Shown: positions 41,962 through 51,813, counted from the first letter of the stretch. The stretch is 64,000 bases of DNA from Streptomyces sp. NRRL WC-3742 (GCF_000720635.1 NZ_JOCF01000009.1:1-64000), one strand, 5' to 3'. Notes: generated by a model from the sequence alone, not told the origin. Numbers and translations: made by a program.

Positions 41962-42072
41962 CAGCGGACGAAAGTCGGCGAACGAATAACAGAAGACAGA
42001 AGACAGCAAACAGCGAACGGATGACAGATGGTGAAATCTGTCATCCGTTCGCTGTCAGGCGTTACCCGTCAT
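41961..42072. repeat. Heptamer array C with a perfect 20-bp hairpin
   Basis: In-phase heptamers from the TAA stop on: ACAGCGG, ACGAAAG, TCGGCGA, ACGAATA, ACAGAAG, ACAGAAG, ACAGCAA, ACAGCGA, ACGGATG, ACAGATG, then flipped CTGTCAT, CCGTTCG, CTGTCAG. It fills most of the gap between the convergent ends of the caspase-like and S53 genes. Confidence 0.9.
42010..42055. terminator. Repeat-derived hairpin between convergent genes
   Basis: Perfect 20-bp stem (42010-42029 with 42036-42055) around a 6-nt loop GGTGAA. Built from heptamers; position and stability suit a bidirectional terminator for the two genes that converge here. Confidence 0.75.
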
Positions 42073-42091
42073 CGAGCCGACGGGCTGCGGC

Positions 42092-43489
42092 CTACTGCTC
42101 GTTCTCGTCACCCTGGATGTCGCCCGCGAGCGCGTGGACGAAGGTGGTGCCGTCGATGGTGCCGAGGCCGCTGGCGAGGTCGTAGCCCGCGGTGGCGTTG
42201 TAGCCGGTGACGCCGTTCCAGCCGTTGTCGCCCTCCTTGACGTCCACGATGCCGCTCCACTTGCTCGGGAGCATGCTCAGGCCGTACAGGCGACCGTTGA
42301 TCTGGCCGATGCGGTGGCCGGCGAGCTGGTCGGCGAGGGCGACGATGCCCGAGAACAGCGGGGTGGCCTCGCTGGTGCCGCCGGTGAGGTGCCAGCCGAC
42401 CGCGGTCGGGTCGTAGGACTCGTACGTCCAGGCGGCGCCGTCGACGGCCGCGCTCATGCTGATGTCGGGCGTGCCGCGGTGGTTGCCGGTGACGTTGGCG
42501 ACGCCGGTCTGGTACCACGGGCGGGAGAAGATGCCGGAGACGCCGCCGCCGCCCGCACCCGACTTGTCGTGCCACACCTTGTCGGCCGCGGTGCGCTTGC
42601 CGCTGTCGTCCAGGGTGAGCTGGGTGCCGCCGATGGAGGTGACCAGCGGGTCGGAGGACGGCCAGGAGTTGACCTTGAACGGGTACAGGTCGGACCCGTT
42701 GGACTGCGCGTCGGTGGCGCCGTTGTCGCCGGAGGCGGCGAGCACGGTCACGCCGCGGTCGGCGGCGGCCCTGAAGGCGTAGCGCAGGTCGGTCAGCGAC
42801 TTGAAGTCGCCCTTGTCGTAACCCGGGAAGGTGTTCTCGGTGGCGCCGAAGCTCTGCGAGATGACGTCGCCGCGGCCCTTCTTGATGAGGTCCTTCTCGG
42901 CGTCCATCATCTCGGGCAGGCCCGTGGTGCCCTCGGTCTCGGCGACACCGGTCTCGACCAGGACGATGTGGGCGTCGGGGGCGATGGCGTGGGCGTACTC
43001 GACGTCCAGCGTGGTCTCGCCGGCCCAGCCGGTGTGGTCGGGGTTCTTCGGGTCGAAGACGGGGACGTTGCCCCACTTGACGACCTCGACCTGGGTGTCC
43101 TGGATGCCCCACTGCTTGTCGAAGACCTCCAGGTCGTGCTGGATGGTCGGCGAGCCGAAGGAGTCGACGATGACGATCGTGCGGCCCTTGCCCGTCACGC
43201 CCTCCTTGTAGAGGGGGTTCAGGTTGTAGGCGGTGCGGTACTGCAGCGGCGAGTAGCAGTGGATGCCGATCTTGCTGACGCACTCGGTGGTGCTCAGCGG
43301 GGCGACGCGCCCCTGGGCGTCGTGGTGGCCGAAGGAGGCCGGGCGCACGTGGACGCCCGAGTAGTCGTGCGTGGTGGGGGCGGCGGTCGCGATACCGGCC
43401 GCGGGGACGGCGACGGTGCCGGCCGTGAGGGCGGTGGCCCCTACGGCGAGCAGAGCCAGGGCGCGGCGAAGGGTGGCGGGGCTGCCCAT
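42092..43489 (-). CDS. Secreted S53 sedolisin-type serine peptidase
   Basis: 465-residue secreted protease. Signal peptide: LRRALALLAVGATALTAGTV, with cleavage near AGIATAAP. The SED triad is visible: Glu and Asp in WAGETTLDVEYAHAIAP, and Ser in GGTSEATPLFSG; the oxyanion Asp is in ASGDNGATDA. Calcium-binding residues are expected near the end (DVKEGDNGWNG, ATAGYDLASGLG). The usual long pro-domain is absent; a short pre-region before SPLQYRTAYNL suggests the compact class common in streptomycetes. AAGGAG 5 nt before ATG 43489 fixes the start. Confidence 0.93.
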   Translation of the reverse strand: MGSPATLRRALALLAVGATALTAGTVAVPAAGIATAAPTTHDYSGVHVRPASFGHHDAQGRVAPLSTTECVSKIGIHCYSPLQYRTAYNLNPLYKEGVTGKGRTIVIVDSFGSPTIQHDLEVFDKQWGIQDTQVEVVKWGNVPVFDPKNPDHTGWAGETTLDVEYAHAIAPDAHIVLVETGVAETEGTTGLPEMMDAEKDLIKKGRGDVISQSFGATENTFPGYDKGDFKSLTDLRYAFRAAADRGVTVLAASGDNGATDAQSNGSDLYPFKVNSWPSSDPLVTSIGGTQLTLDDSGKRTAADKVWHDKSGAGGGGVSGIFSRPWYQTGVANVTGNHRGTPDISMSAAVDGAAWTYESYDPTAVGWHLTGGTSEATPLFSGIVALADQLAGHRIGQINGRLYGLSMLPSKWSGIVDVKEGDNGWNGVTGYNATAGYDLASGLGTIDGTTFVHALAGDIQGDENEQ

Positions 43490-43781
43490 GGGACTCCTTG
43501 GGACGCAGGGCCCGACCGGGGTCGGTCGGGTCGGTTGGGCCATCCCATCGAGCGCCGCATGATCATGCCATAGTCATTCGGTGTGGTCGTTCGATCAGCA
43601 CCATGGTCATGTTCGGCCACGCGAAAAGGTAAAGGCCGCCCCACGCGAAGGTAACCGCTCGCGAGGGACGGCCATATGATGACACGTCAGTAATATTGCT
43701 CCGGTCGACACACCAGCCGACGCGGACGACGGGCGGGGACGACCGGCGCAGGATCCCAGTGCGGACGACCGGCGCGGACGA
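43490..43781. promoter_or_regulatory. Regulatory spacer upstream of the S53 gene
   Basis: Unusually A/T-rich for this window (GCCATATGATG, GTCAGTAATATTGC). Two direct copies, CCACGCGAAAAGGTAA (43617-43632) and CCACGCGAAGGTAA (43641-43654), start 24 bp apart and could be activator or repressor sites for the peptidase promoter. Confidence 0.5.
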
Positions 43782-43788
43782 CTAGCGC
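43724..43788. repeat. 13-bp tandem repeat across FabG stop codon
   Basis: Five 13-bp units: GGACGACGGGCGG, GGACGACCGGCGC, AGGATCCCAGTGC, GGACGACCGGCGC, GGACGACTAGCGC. The last carries the TAG stop of the minus-strand fabG at 43782-43784. Confidence 0.85.
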
Positions 43789-44540
43789 GCGCCCCCGTTG
43801 ACGTACAGCGTCTGCCCGCTGACGTACGAGGCGTCCTCGCTCGCCAGGAACGCGACCACCGAGGCGATCTCCTCCGGCTGCCCGACCCGCCGCAGCGGCG
43901 TACGGGCCGAGACCTCGCTCTGGTGGTCCTCGGCCGTGGCGCCGACCCGCTCGGCGGTGGCCGCCGTCATCGCGGTGGCGATGTACCCGGGCGCCACCGC
44001 GTTGACGTTGACGTTGAACGGCCCCAGCTCGATCGCCAGGGTCGCGGTGAGCCCCTGGATGCCCGCCTTGGCTGCGGCGTAGTTGGCCTGGCCCCGGTTG
44101 CCGAGGGCCGAGCGCGAGCTGAGCGAGACGATCTTCCCGAACTTCTGCGCCACCATGTACTTCTGCGCGACGTGGCTGCAGTTGTACGCGCTGGTCAGGT
44201 TGACCGTCAGCACCGCGTCCCAGTCGGCCTTGGGCATCCTGAAGAACAGGTTGTCCCGGGTGATCCCGGCGTTGTTCACCAGGATGTGCAGCCCGCCGAG
44301 GTCCTGCGCGACCTGCGCGAACACCCGCTCCACCTCGTCGTAGTCCGCCACGTCGCAGCCGTAGGCGCGCGCGGCGCCGCCCTTGGCCGTGATCTCGGCG
44401 ACCGTCCCCGCCGCCCGCTCGGCGGTGAGGTCGAGGACGGCGACCGTCGCCCCCTCCTCGGCGAGCCGGCGGGCGGTGGCCGCCCCGATCCCCTGCGCGG
44501 CGCCGGTCACCACGGCGACCCTGCCCTCGAAACGTGCCAT
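43782..44540 (-). CDS. fabG: 3-oxoacyl-ACP reductase family SDR
   Basis: NADPH-dependent short-chain dehydrogenase/reductase of 252 residues. The cofactor motif is VVTGAAQGIGAATA, the structural NNAG in LVNNAGITRD, and the catalytic Ser and Tyr-x3-Lys in SLSSRSALGNRGQANYAAAK. The C-terminus VSGQTLYVNGGAR is typical of FabG. ATG 44540 with AGGAAG upstream. It ends a minus-strand cluster after the acyl-CoA dehydrogenase and thiolase genes and may act on 3-hydroxyacyl-CoA there, rather than in housekeeping fatty acid synthesis. Its start is preceded by a 15-bp tandem repeat. Confidence 0.9.
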   Translation of the reverse strand: MARFEGRVAVVTGAAQGIGAATARRLAEEGATVAVLDLTAERAAGTVAEITAKGGAARAYGCDVADYDEVERVFAQVAQDLGGLHILVNNAGITRDNLFFRMPKADWDAVLTVNLTSAYNCSHVAQKYMVAQKFGKIVSLSSRSALGNRGQANYAAAKAGIQGLTATLAIELGPFNVNVNAVAPGYIATAMTAATAERVGATAEDHQSEVSARTPLRRVGQPEEIASVVAFLASEDASYVSGQTLYVNGGAR

Positions 44541-44552
44541 GCCACTTCCTCC

Positions 44553-44597
44553 GATCACTGCTTCCTCGATCACTGCGATGCCCGTCACTGCCGAGTC
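44553..44597. repeat. 15-bp tandem repeat before fabG
   Basis: Three 15-bp units, GATCACTGCTTCCTC, GATCACTGCGATGCC, CGTCACTGCCGAGTC, sharing the TCACTGC core, between fabG and the thiolase gene. Confidence 0.75.
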
Positions 44598-44626
44598 CCT
44601 CGGACCACCGTCGGGCCGTCAGGTGT

Positions 44627-45826
<1,200 letters not shown>

Positions 45827-45850
45827 GTCGTGCTCCTAATCGAAAGCGAA

Positions 45851-45890
45851 GAGAGTCGGAGAGTCGGAGAGGCGAAGAGACGAAGAGAGA
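45851..45890. repeat. 8-bp tandem repeat before acyl-CoA dehydrogenase stop
   Basis: Five consecutive 8-bp units GAGAGTCG, GAGAGTCG, GAGAGGCG, AAGAGACG, AAGAGAGA in the 89-bp gap, ending 25 bp from the dehydrogenase stop (45916). Purine-rich on the plus strand. Confidence 0.85.
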
Positions 45891-45915
45891 CGATGAGAGG
45901 CGGGGAGGGACGGGG

Positions 45916-47079
45916 TCAGAAGGCGCTGACGCCGGTGAGCCCGCGCCCGATGAGCAGTTGGTGGATCTGGCTGGTGCCCTCGTAGAGGGTCATCACCCGC
46001 GCGTCGCGCAGGTACTTGCCGACGGGGTACTCGTCGATGAAGCCGTACCCGCCGAACACCTGCAGCGCGTTGTTCGCGGCCCGTACGGCGGCCTCGCTCG
46101 CGTACAGCTTGGCCATCGAGGACTCGGTGGCGAAGGGCAGGCCCCGCTCGATGTGGTCGGCGACCTTCCAGGTGAGCAGCCGGGCCGCCTCCACGTCGAC
46201 GGCGATCCCGGCGAGCAGCTCCTGGACGAGCTGGTGCGCGGCGATGGGCTTTCCGAACTGCTCGCGCTCCCCGGCGTAGCGGACGGCGGCCTCCAGGCAG
46301 GCGCGGGCGATGCCCACGCAGCCGGCGGCCACCGACATCCGGCCCTTGGCCAGGGCGCCCATCGCCACCGAGAAGCCCTTGCCGACCTCGCCGAGCCGGG
46401 CGGAGTCGGGCACCCGGACGCGGTCGAGGGCGAGTTCGGCGGTGGCCTGGCCGCGCAGGCCGAGCTTGCCGTGGATCTCGGTGCGGCCGAAGCCGGGCAG
46501 GTCGGTGGGCACGAGGAAGGCGGTGATGCCCCGGTGGCCGCTGAGCGCGGGGTCGGCGCCGCCGGTGCGGGCGAAGACCAGGGCGACGTCGGCCCAGGTG
46601 CCGTTGGTGATGAACGTCTTGGCGCCGCTGATCAGCCAGTGGTCGCCGTCGCGCTCGGCCCGGGTGGTGAGGTTGGCGGCGTCGGAGCCGGTGCCGGGTT
46701 CGGTGAGGGCGAAGCAGCCGAGCGCCTCGCCGGAGGTGAGCCGGGGCAGCCAGTGGCGCTTCTGCTCCCCGGTGCCGTGGGAATTGATCGACTTGGCGAC
46801 GAGTCCGAGGGTGACGGAGACGATCCCGCGCACCGCCGAGTCGCCGCGCCCCAGCTCCTCCAGCACCAGGCAGTACGCGAGGTGGTCACCACCGCTGCCG
46901 CCGTACTCCTCGGGGAGGGTCAGGCCGAGGAAGCCGAGCTTCGCGAGCTTGCCGACGACCGCCCGGTCCACGGACTCGGCGCGGTCCCAGGCGCCGGCGT
47001 ACGGAGCGATCTCGCGGTCGACGAACGCGGCGGCCACGTCCCGGACGGCGCTCTGCTCCTCGGTCAACTCCAGGTTCAC
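45916..47079 (-). CDS. Acyl-CoA dehydrogenase
   Basis: FAD-dependent acyl-CoA dehydrogenase of 387 residues, giving 2-enoyl-CoA in beta-oxidation or amino acid breakdown. Visible blocks are CFALTEPGTGSDAANL and GAKTFITNGTWADV for the FAD and substrate site, QVFGGYGFIDEYPVGKYLRD, and the catalytic Glu in LYEGTSQIHQLLIGR. Start GTG 47079 (written MNLELTEEQ). First gene of a presumed dehydrogenase-thiolase-FabG operon; it diverges from a TetR gene, with an operator-like dyad in the gap. Chain-length preference is not evident. Confidence 0.92.
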   Translation of the reverse strand: MNLELTEEQSAVRDVAAAFVDREIAPYAGAWDRAESVDRAVVGKLAKLGFLGLTLPEEYGGSGGDHLAYCLVLEELGRGDSAVRGIVSVTLGLVAKSINSHGTGEQKRHWLPRLTSGEALGCFALTEPGTGSDAANLTTRAERDGDHWLISGAKTFITNGTWADVALVFARTGGADPALSGHRGITAFLVPTDLPGFGRTEIHGKLGLRGQATAELALDRVRVPDSARLGEVGKGFSVAMGALAKGRMSVAAGCVGIARACLEAAVRYAGEREQFGKPIAAHQLVQELLAGIAVDVEAARLLTWKVADHIERGLPFATESSMAKLYASEAAVRAANNALQVFGGYGFIDEYPVGKYLRDARVMTLYEGTSQIHQLLIGRGLTGVSAF

Positions 47080-47112
47080 GGCGGGGCCACCTCGATCGGC
47101 TCGACGGTCGAT

Positions 47113-47131
47113 AAACTAGCGCTGCAAGTTT
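47113..47131. promoter_or_regulatory. Candidate TetR operator between divergent genes
   Basis: A 19-bp imperfect palindrome, AAACTAGCGCTGCAAGTTT: 7 of 9 base pairs match around a central C. It lies in the only A/T-rich part of the 141-bp gap between the acyl-CoA dehydrogenase and TetR genes, the expected place for autoregulation and control of the operon. Confidence 0.55.
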
Positions 47132-47220
47132 TACGGTGACTGTAGCCCCGGCGGCCCCCGCGCGGAAGGGGGCACCTGCCAGAATCGGCCCCACCCCACC
47201 CGACCGGAGGAACCTCTCGA

Positions 47221-47879
47221 TGGCCCGCCCGCGCACCCCGCTGCTCAACCGCGAGCGCATCGTCACGGCCGCCCTGCGGCTGATCGACGAGGAGGGCCTC
47301 GCCGCCCTCTCCACCCGCCGCCTCGCCACCGAGCTGTCGGTGACCGGGCCCTCGCTCTACAACCACTTCGCGACCAAGGACGAACTCCTCGACGCCGTCG
47401 TGGACAGCGTCATCGGGGAAGTCGACCTGTCGATGTTCGGCGAGCCCGCCCCGCAGCCCGAGGACTGGGCGCAGGCGCTGCGCGACTGGGCCCGCTCCTA
47501 CCGCGCCGCACTGGCCGCCCACCCCAACATCGTCCCGGTCCTCGCCCAGGGCCCCGGGCGCCGGCCGAACGCGCTGCGCCTGGCCGACGCGGTCTTCGGC
47601 CACCTGGTCGGCGCCGGGTGGCCGCGCGGCCAGGCCACCCGGATCGGCGCCCTGATGCGCTACTTCGTCACCGGCTCCGCGCTCGCCTCCTTCGCGGCCG
47701 GCTTCCCCGCCGACGCCGAGGTGTACGACGCCGCCGACTACCCGCACCTGGGCGAGGCCCACCGGCTGGCCGGGCACCGGGGGGCGGTCGACGAGGGCGC
47801 CTTCGAGACCGGACTGGAGGCGCTGCTGGACGGGCTGACGCTGCGCTACGAGCGCCTCGCCGCCCGCCCGCACAGCTGA
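47221..47879 (+). CDS. TetR family regulator of the beta-oxidation cluster
   Basis: 218 residues. The helix-turn-helix is RERIVTAALRLIDEEGLAAL through LSVTGPSLYNHFATKDELLD, and the C-terminal domain looks like the TetR_C tetracycline-repressor type (MRYFVTGSALASFAAGFPAD). GGAGG precedes the ATG by about 9 nt. It diverges from the acyl-CoA dehydrogenase operon and likely represses it through the palindrome at 47113-47131, released by an acyl-CoA or related ligand. Its stop is 1 nt from the end of the nitric oxide synthase gene. Confidence 0.92.
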
Positions 47880-47880
47880 C

Positions 47881-49113
47881 TCACCATGGCTCGCGGGCCA
47901 CGAAGGCCGGCCGCAGCGACGGGTCCACCGGGTCGTAGTAGCGGTGGTAGACCGGCGTCAGCCCGCCCGAGACCGGAGGAACGATCCAGCTCCAGTCCGC
48001 CGGGGTGGGCCGCCCCAGCCGCGCCTCCTGGGCGACGTGCTTGAGGAAGCGGTGCGACTCGGTGTGGTGGTCGGCCACCGTCACCCCGGCCTCCTGGAAG
48101 GAGTGCAGCACCGCGAGGTTGAGCTCCACGAGCGCCCGGTCGCGCCAGAGCGTGCGGTCGTGGGAGGTGTCCAGGCCCAGGCGCTCGGCGACGGTGGCGA
48201 GCATGTCGTAGCGGTCGGCGTCGGCGAGGTTGCGGGCGCCGATCTCGGTGCCCATGTACCAGCCGTTGAAGGGCGCGGTCGGGTAGCGCACGCCGCCGAT
48301 CTCCAGCGCCATGTCGCTGATCGCGGGCACCGCGTACCAGCGCAGGCCCAGCTCGGCGAACCAGGCGTGCTCGGGGTGGGTGAGCGGCACCTCCAGCGCG
48401 GCGTCGTCCGGCAGCTCGTACCAGGACGGGCGCTCGCCCGGGCGCTCCTGGACCAGCAGCGGCAGCACCTCGAAGCGGTCCTCGGCGCACTTCCAGCCCA
48501 GGTCGCGGGCGCGGGCCGCGAGCGCGGCGCCCGCCGGGTCGCCGACCACGGCGCCGTCGACGTGGTGGCCGGCGTAGCGGACGAGCTGCTGGTTGAGGAT
48601 GCGCGGGGCCGGGCGGCCCGGGCGGTCCGGGGCGAACACCGAGATCACCGGGCGGATCCGCCCGCCGTTGCCCGCGAGCCGCAGGTGCTCGAAGCACTCG
48701 GCGGCCAGGTCGTCGGCGGAGGAGAGGTGGCGCAGGTCGCGCACCACCAGGCTGCGCCAGTACAGCCGGCCGATGCAGCGGGCGGCGTTGCGCCAGGCGA
48801 GCCTGGCGCCGTAGGCGAGTTCGGCGGGGGTGTGGACGTAGGTGCCGGTGCGCCCGATCTCGTCCAGGACGGCGTGCAGCCGCTCCTCGGGTGCTCCGGC
48901 GGCGGGCTGCTCCCGGTGGAAGCGCCGGACGAACTCGGAAGCCTGCTCGGGGTCGGTGAACGGCGGCGCTGCGGGCGCGGGCTCCGGGACGCTCCGCGGC
49001 TCGGGCTCGCTGAACGGGGGTGGCGCGCTCGGGTGGGCGTGGGCGTACGGGCAGCCGCCGGTGGGGGCAGTGGGGGCGGCGGGTCTGCGGGTGCGAAGCC
49101 GGTCGAAGATCAA
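47881..49113 (-). CDS. nos: Nitric oxide synthase oxygenase
   Basis: Bacterial NOS oxygenase of 410 residues, making nitric oxide and citrulline from arginine. The heme-thiolate Cys113 is in LAWRNAARCIGR, and the substrate-binding Glu in NGWYMGTEIGARN. SWIVPPVSGGLTPVYH near the C-terminus forms part of the pterin and dimer region. It lacks a reductase domain, as bacterial forms do. The 50-residue N-terminal extension is Pro-rich with a CPYAHAH motif of unknown role. It stands alone: no P450, thaxtomin-type NRPS or reductase is adjacent. A perfect hairpin separates it from the upstream glucose permease gene. Confidence 0.93.
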   Translation of the reverse strand: MIFDRLRTRRPAAPTAPTGGCPYAHAHPSAPPPFSEPEPRSVPEPAPAAPPFTDPEQASEFVRRFHREQPAAGAPEERLHAVLDEIGRTGTYVHTPAELAYGARLAWRNAARCIGRLYWRSLVVRDLRHLSSADDLAAECFEHLRLAGNGGRIRPVISVFAPDRPGRPAPRILNQQLVRYAGHHVDGAVVGDPAGAALAARARDLGWKCAEDRFEVLPLLVQERPGERPSWYELPDDAALEVPLTHPEHAWFAELGLRWYAVPAISDMALEIGGVRYPTAPFNGWYMGTEIGARNLADADRYDMLATVAERLGLDTSHDRTLWRDRALVELNLAVLHSFQEAGVTVADHHTESHRFLKHVAQEARLGRPTPADWSWIVPPVSGGLTPVYHRYYDPVDPSLRPAFVAREPW

Positions 49114-49179
49114 GGACTCATCCCTCCTGGCGAACAGGAGTACCCCAGGTGTCCGGGCCGCCGCAGAGAGTGAACGATT

Positions 49180-49220
49180 CGGCCCCGCACCCGCGCGGAT
49201 CGCGCTAGGGTGCGGGGCCG
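49180..49220 (-). terminator. Hairpin terminator after the glucose permease gene
   Basis: CGGCCCCGCACCC (49180-49192) pairs perfectly over 13 bp with 49208-49220, around a 15-nt loop that is partly self-complementary. It lies just past the permease stop at 49235 and before the NOS start at 49113. Confidence 0.85.
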
Positions 49221-49234
49221 GTCGGACTGTCGGA

Positions 49235-50659
49235 TCAGCCCATGTCCTCCAGGCGGATGCCCTTGGTCTCCTTCATGAACTTCGCCACGAAGACGATGGA
49301 CAGGGCCGCGAAGGCTGCGTAGACCAGGTACGTCGCCGACAGGTTCCACCGCGACATCGACGGGAACGACACGGTGATCGCCCAGTTGGCGATCCACTGC
49401 GCCGAGGCGGCGACGGAGAGCGCGGCGGCGCGGATCCGGTTGGGGAACATCTCGCCGAGCATCACCCAGACCACCACGCCCCAGGACATGGCGAAGAACA
49501 GCACGAAGGCGTTGGCGGCGATCAGCGCGACGGTGCCCTGGAGGTCGGGAAGGGTCACGTCGCCGCCGCTGCCGGTGGCGGAGGAGAACGCCCAGCCGGC
49601 CGCGCCCAGCGAGACGGCCATGCCGGCCGAGCCGATCAGCGCGAGGGGCTTGCGGCCGATCCGGTCGACGAGCAGGATCGCGATCACGGTGCCGAGGATG
49701 TTGATGACCGAGCCGATGAAGCTGATCAGCAGCGAGTTGTTCTGGTCGATGCCGACGGACTGCCACAGGATCGACGAGTAGTAGAAGATCACGTTGATGC
49801 CGACCAGCTGCTGGAAGACCGACAGGCCGATGCCGACCCAGACGATCGGCAGCAGGCCGAAGCGCCCGCCGAGCAGGTCGCGGAAGCGCGGTCGGTGGTC
49901 GGAGGCGATCAGGCCCTGGATCTCGGCGATCCGCGCGTCGGCGTCCACGCCCTCGCCCTCCACGTCGGCGAGCACCTTGCGGGCCTCGTCGAGGCGTTCG
50001 GCCTGGATCAGGTAGCGCGGCGACTCGGGGATGACCGAGGCGAGCACGAAGTAGACGGCGGCCGGCACGACGCAGACGCCGAGCATCCACTGCCAGGCTT
50101 CGAGGCCGAGCAGGTGGCCGCGGGTGTCGCCGCCGGCGGACTGCGCCAGCAGCCAGTTGACCAGCTGGGATATCGCGATGCCGAGCACGATCGCGGCCTG
50201 CTGGAAGGAGGCCAGGCGGCCCCGGTAGCGGGTCGGCGCGACCTCGGCGATGTACGTCGGGGCGATCACCGAGGCGATGCCGATGGCGGCGCCGCCGAGG
50301 ACGCGCCACAGGGCGAGGTCCCAGGCGGAGAACGGCAGCATCGAGCCGACGGCGCTGACGGCGAACAGCAGCGCCCCCGCCTTCATCACCTTGATGCGGC
50401 CGTACCGGTCGGCGAAGCGGCCGGCCAGCGCCGCGCCGATCGCCGAGCCGAGCAGGGCGGAGGAGACGATCAGGCCGGTCACGCCGTCGCCGACCCCGAA
50501 TCTGTGCTGGATCCCGGAGACGGCGCCGTTGATCACCGAGCTGTCGTAGCCGAACAGGAAGCCGCCGAGGGCCGCGGCGGCGGTGATGAAGACGACGAAT
50601 CCGAGGCGGCCGGGCGCGGGGGCCTCGACCGCCCCGGAGGGCTGCTGGCTGACACTCAC
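49235..50659 (-). CDS. glcP: Glucose permease, MFS sugar-porter family
   Basis: Twelve-helix MFS sugar porter of 474 residues, importing glucose with protons. It resembles streptomycete GlcP closely: GGFLFGYDSSVINGAV in helix 1, RGRLASFQQAAIVLGIA, IPESPRYL after helix 6, VFQQLVGINVIFYYSS in helix 7, and WVMLGEMFPNRIRAAAL in helix 10. GTG 50659 follows AGGAG by 8 nt and gives VSVSQQPSG; an ATG at 50680 is less likely. A hairpin ends its transcript at 49180-49220. Glucokinase for the imported sugar is not adjacent, though a ROK kinase lies at 6.0 kb. Confidence 0.93.
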   Translation of the reverse strand: MSVSQQPSGAVEAPAPGRLGFVVFITAAAALGGFLFGYDSSVINGAVSGIQHRFGVGDGVTGLIVSSALLGSAIGAALAGRFADRYGRIKVMKAGALLFAVSAVGSMLPFSAWDLALWRVLGGAAIGIASVIAPTYIAEVAPTRYRGRLASFQQAAIVLGIAISQLVNWLLAQSAGGDTRGHLLGLEAWQWMLGVCVVPAAVYFVLASVIPESPRYLIQAERLDEARKVLADVEGEGVDADARIAEIQGLIASDHRPRFRDLLGGRFGLLPIVWVGIGLSVFQQLVGINVIFYYSSILWQSVGIDQNNSLLISFIGSVINILGTVIAILLVDRIGRKPLALIGSAGMAVSLGAAGWAFSSATGSGGDVTLPDLQGTVALIAANAFVLFFAMSWGVVVWVMLGEMFPNRIRAAALSVAASAQWIANWAITVSFPSMSRWNLSATYLVYAAFAALSIVFVAKFMKETKGIRLEDMG

Positions 50660-50780
50660 GATCTCTGCTCCTGTACTCAACGCTGAGCGGGATAGCGGAG
50701 ATCGTAACCCCTAATCGTTCAACCCTTGTAAGTCAGTTCGTCGATTTCCGCTCCGAGAATTCGTAAGGTGAACAAGCAAA
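50660..50780. promoter_or_regulatory. A/T-rich promoter region of glcP
   Basis: The 121-bp gap between egtD and glcP is notably A/T-rich (CCCCTAATCGTTCAACCCTTGTAAG and similar stretches around 50705-50790 are spread over two blocks). It should carry the leftward glcP promoter; exact boxes were not resolved. Confidence 0.45.
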
Positions 50781-51752
50781 TTACGCCGGGGAGGCGAGCG
50801 AGAGGCCGAAGCGGCCCTCCTCGTCCGTCCACCAGTGGTCCAGCCGCAGTCCCGCGGCGGCCAGCTCCGAGGCCACCCGCTCCCGGCGGAACTTGGCCGA
50901 CACCTCGGTGCGCAGCTCCTCGCCCCGGTCGAAGTGCAGCGGCAGGTCCAGCGCCGGGATCTTCACCGTCTGGGCGCGCAGCGAGCGCAGCCGCATCTCG
51001 ATCCACTCCTGTTCGGCGTCCCAGAGCGCGACGTGCTCGAAGGCGTCCGGGTCGAAGTCGGCGCCCAGCTCCCGGTTGAGGACGTTGAGCACGTTGAGGT
51101 TGAACGCGGCCGTCACCCCGGCGGAGTCGTCGTAGGCGGCGACCAGTACGGCCGGGTCCTTGACCAGGTCGGTGCCCAGCAGCAGGGCGTCACCCGGCTC
51201 GAGGGAGGCGCGCAGGCCGCGCAGGAACTCCGCGCGCTCGGCGGGCAGCAGGTTGCCCAGGGTCCCGCCGAGGAAGGCGACCAGGCGCGGGCCGCCGCCG
51301 GGCGGCACGCCGAGGCGTGAGGTGAAGTCGGCCAGCACGCCGTGTACGGCCAGGCCCGGGTACTCGGTGGCGAGGGCGAGGCCGGCCGCCGTCAGCGCGC
51401 TCTCGCTGACGTCCACCGGGACGTACGTCTCCAGGGTGCCGAGCCCGCGCAGGGCGTCGAGCAGCAGCCGGGTCTTCTCGGAGGAGCCGGAGCCCAGCTC
51501 GACGAGGGTGCGGGCGTGGGTGGCGGCGGCGATCTCGTCGGCCCGGGCGGTCAGGATGGCCCGTTCGGCGCGGGTCGGGTAGTACTCCGGCAGCCGGGTG
51601 ATCTCCTCGAACAGCTCGCTGCCCCGGGCGTCGTAGAACCACTTCGGCGGCAGCCACTTGGGGGCGGCGCTCAGGCCCTGGCGCACGTCGTGGTGCAGGG
51701 CGGTGGTGAAGTGGTCGGCGGGCAGCAGTCGGATGAGATCGAACGTGTCCAT
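50781..51752 (-). CDS. egtD: L-histidine N-alpha-methyltransferase, ergothioneine pathway
   Basis: SAM-dependent enzyme of 323 residues that trimethylates histidine to hercynine, the substrate of EgtB. The SAM site is [20 protein letters not shown], with [10 protein letters not shown] next; histidine-binding residues are expected around [20 protein letters not shown] and in [15 protein letters not shown]. Last gene of the egtA-B-C-D run, all on the minus strand; it begins 61 bp after egtC. Confidence 0.95.
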   Translation of the reverse strand: MDTFDLIRLLPADHFTTALHHDVRQGLSAAPKWLPPKWFYDARGSELFEEITRLPEYYPTRAERAILTARADEIAAATHARTLVELGSGSSEKTRLLLDALRGLGTLETYVPVDVSESALTAAGLALATEYPGLAVHGVLADFTSRLGVPPGGGPRLVAFLGGTLGNLLPAERAEFLRGLRASLEPGDALLLGTDLVKDPAVLVAAYDDSAGVTAAFNLNVLNVLNRELGADFDPDAFEHVALWDAEQEWIEMRLRSLRAQTVKIPALDLPLHFDRGEELRTEVSAKFRRERVASELAAAGLRLDHWWTDEEGRFGLSLASPA

Positions 51753-51813
51753 GGCGGGGCGGTCCTCTGTTCAGGAAGTGAAGGTTGAAGGGGGGTGGCA
51801 GGTAACGGGGGGA

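Noticed and set aside
39958..42009. A 683-codon minus-strand frame covering the second caspase-like gene
   Set aside because: Antisense shadow; no ribosome-binding site or domain, and it would run through the heptamer array.
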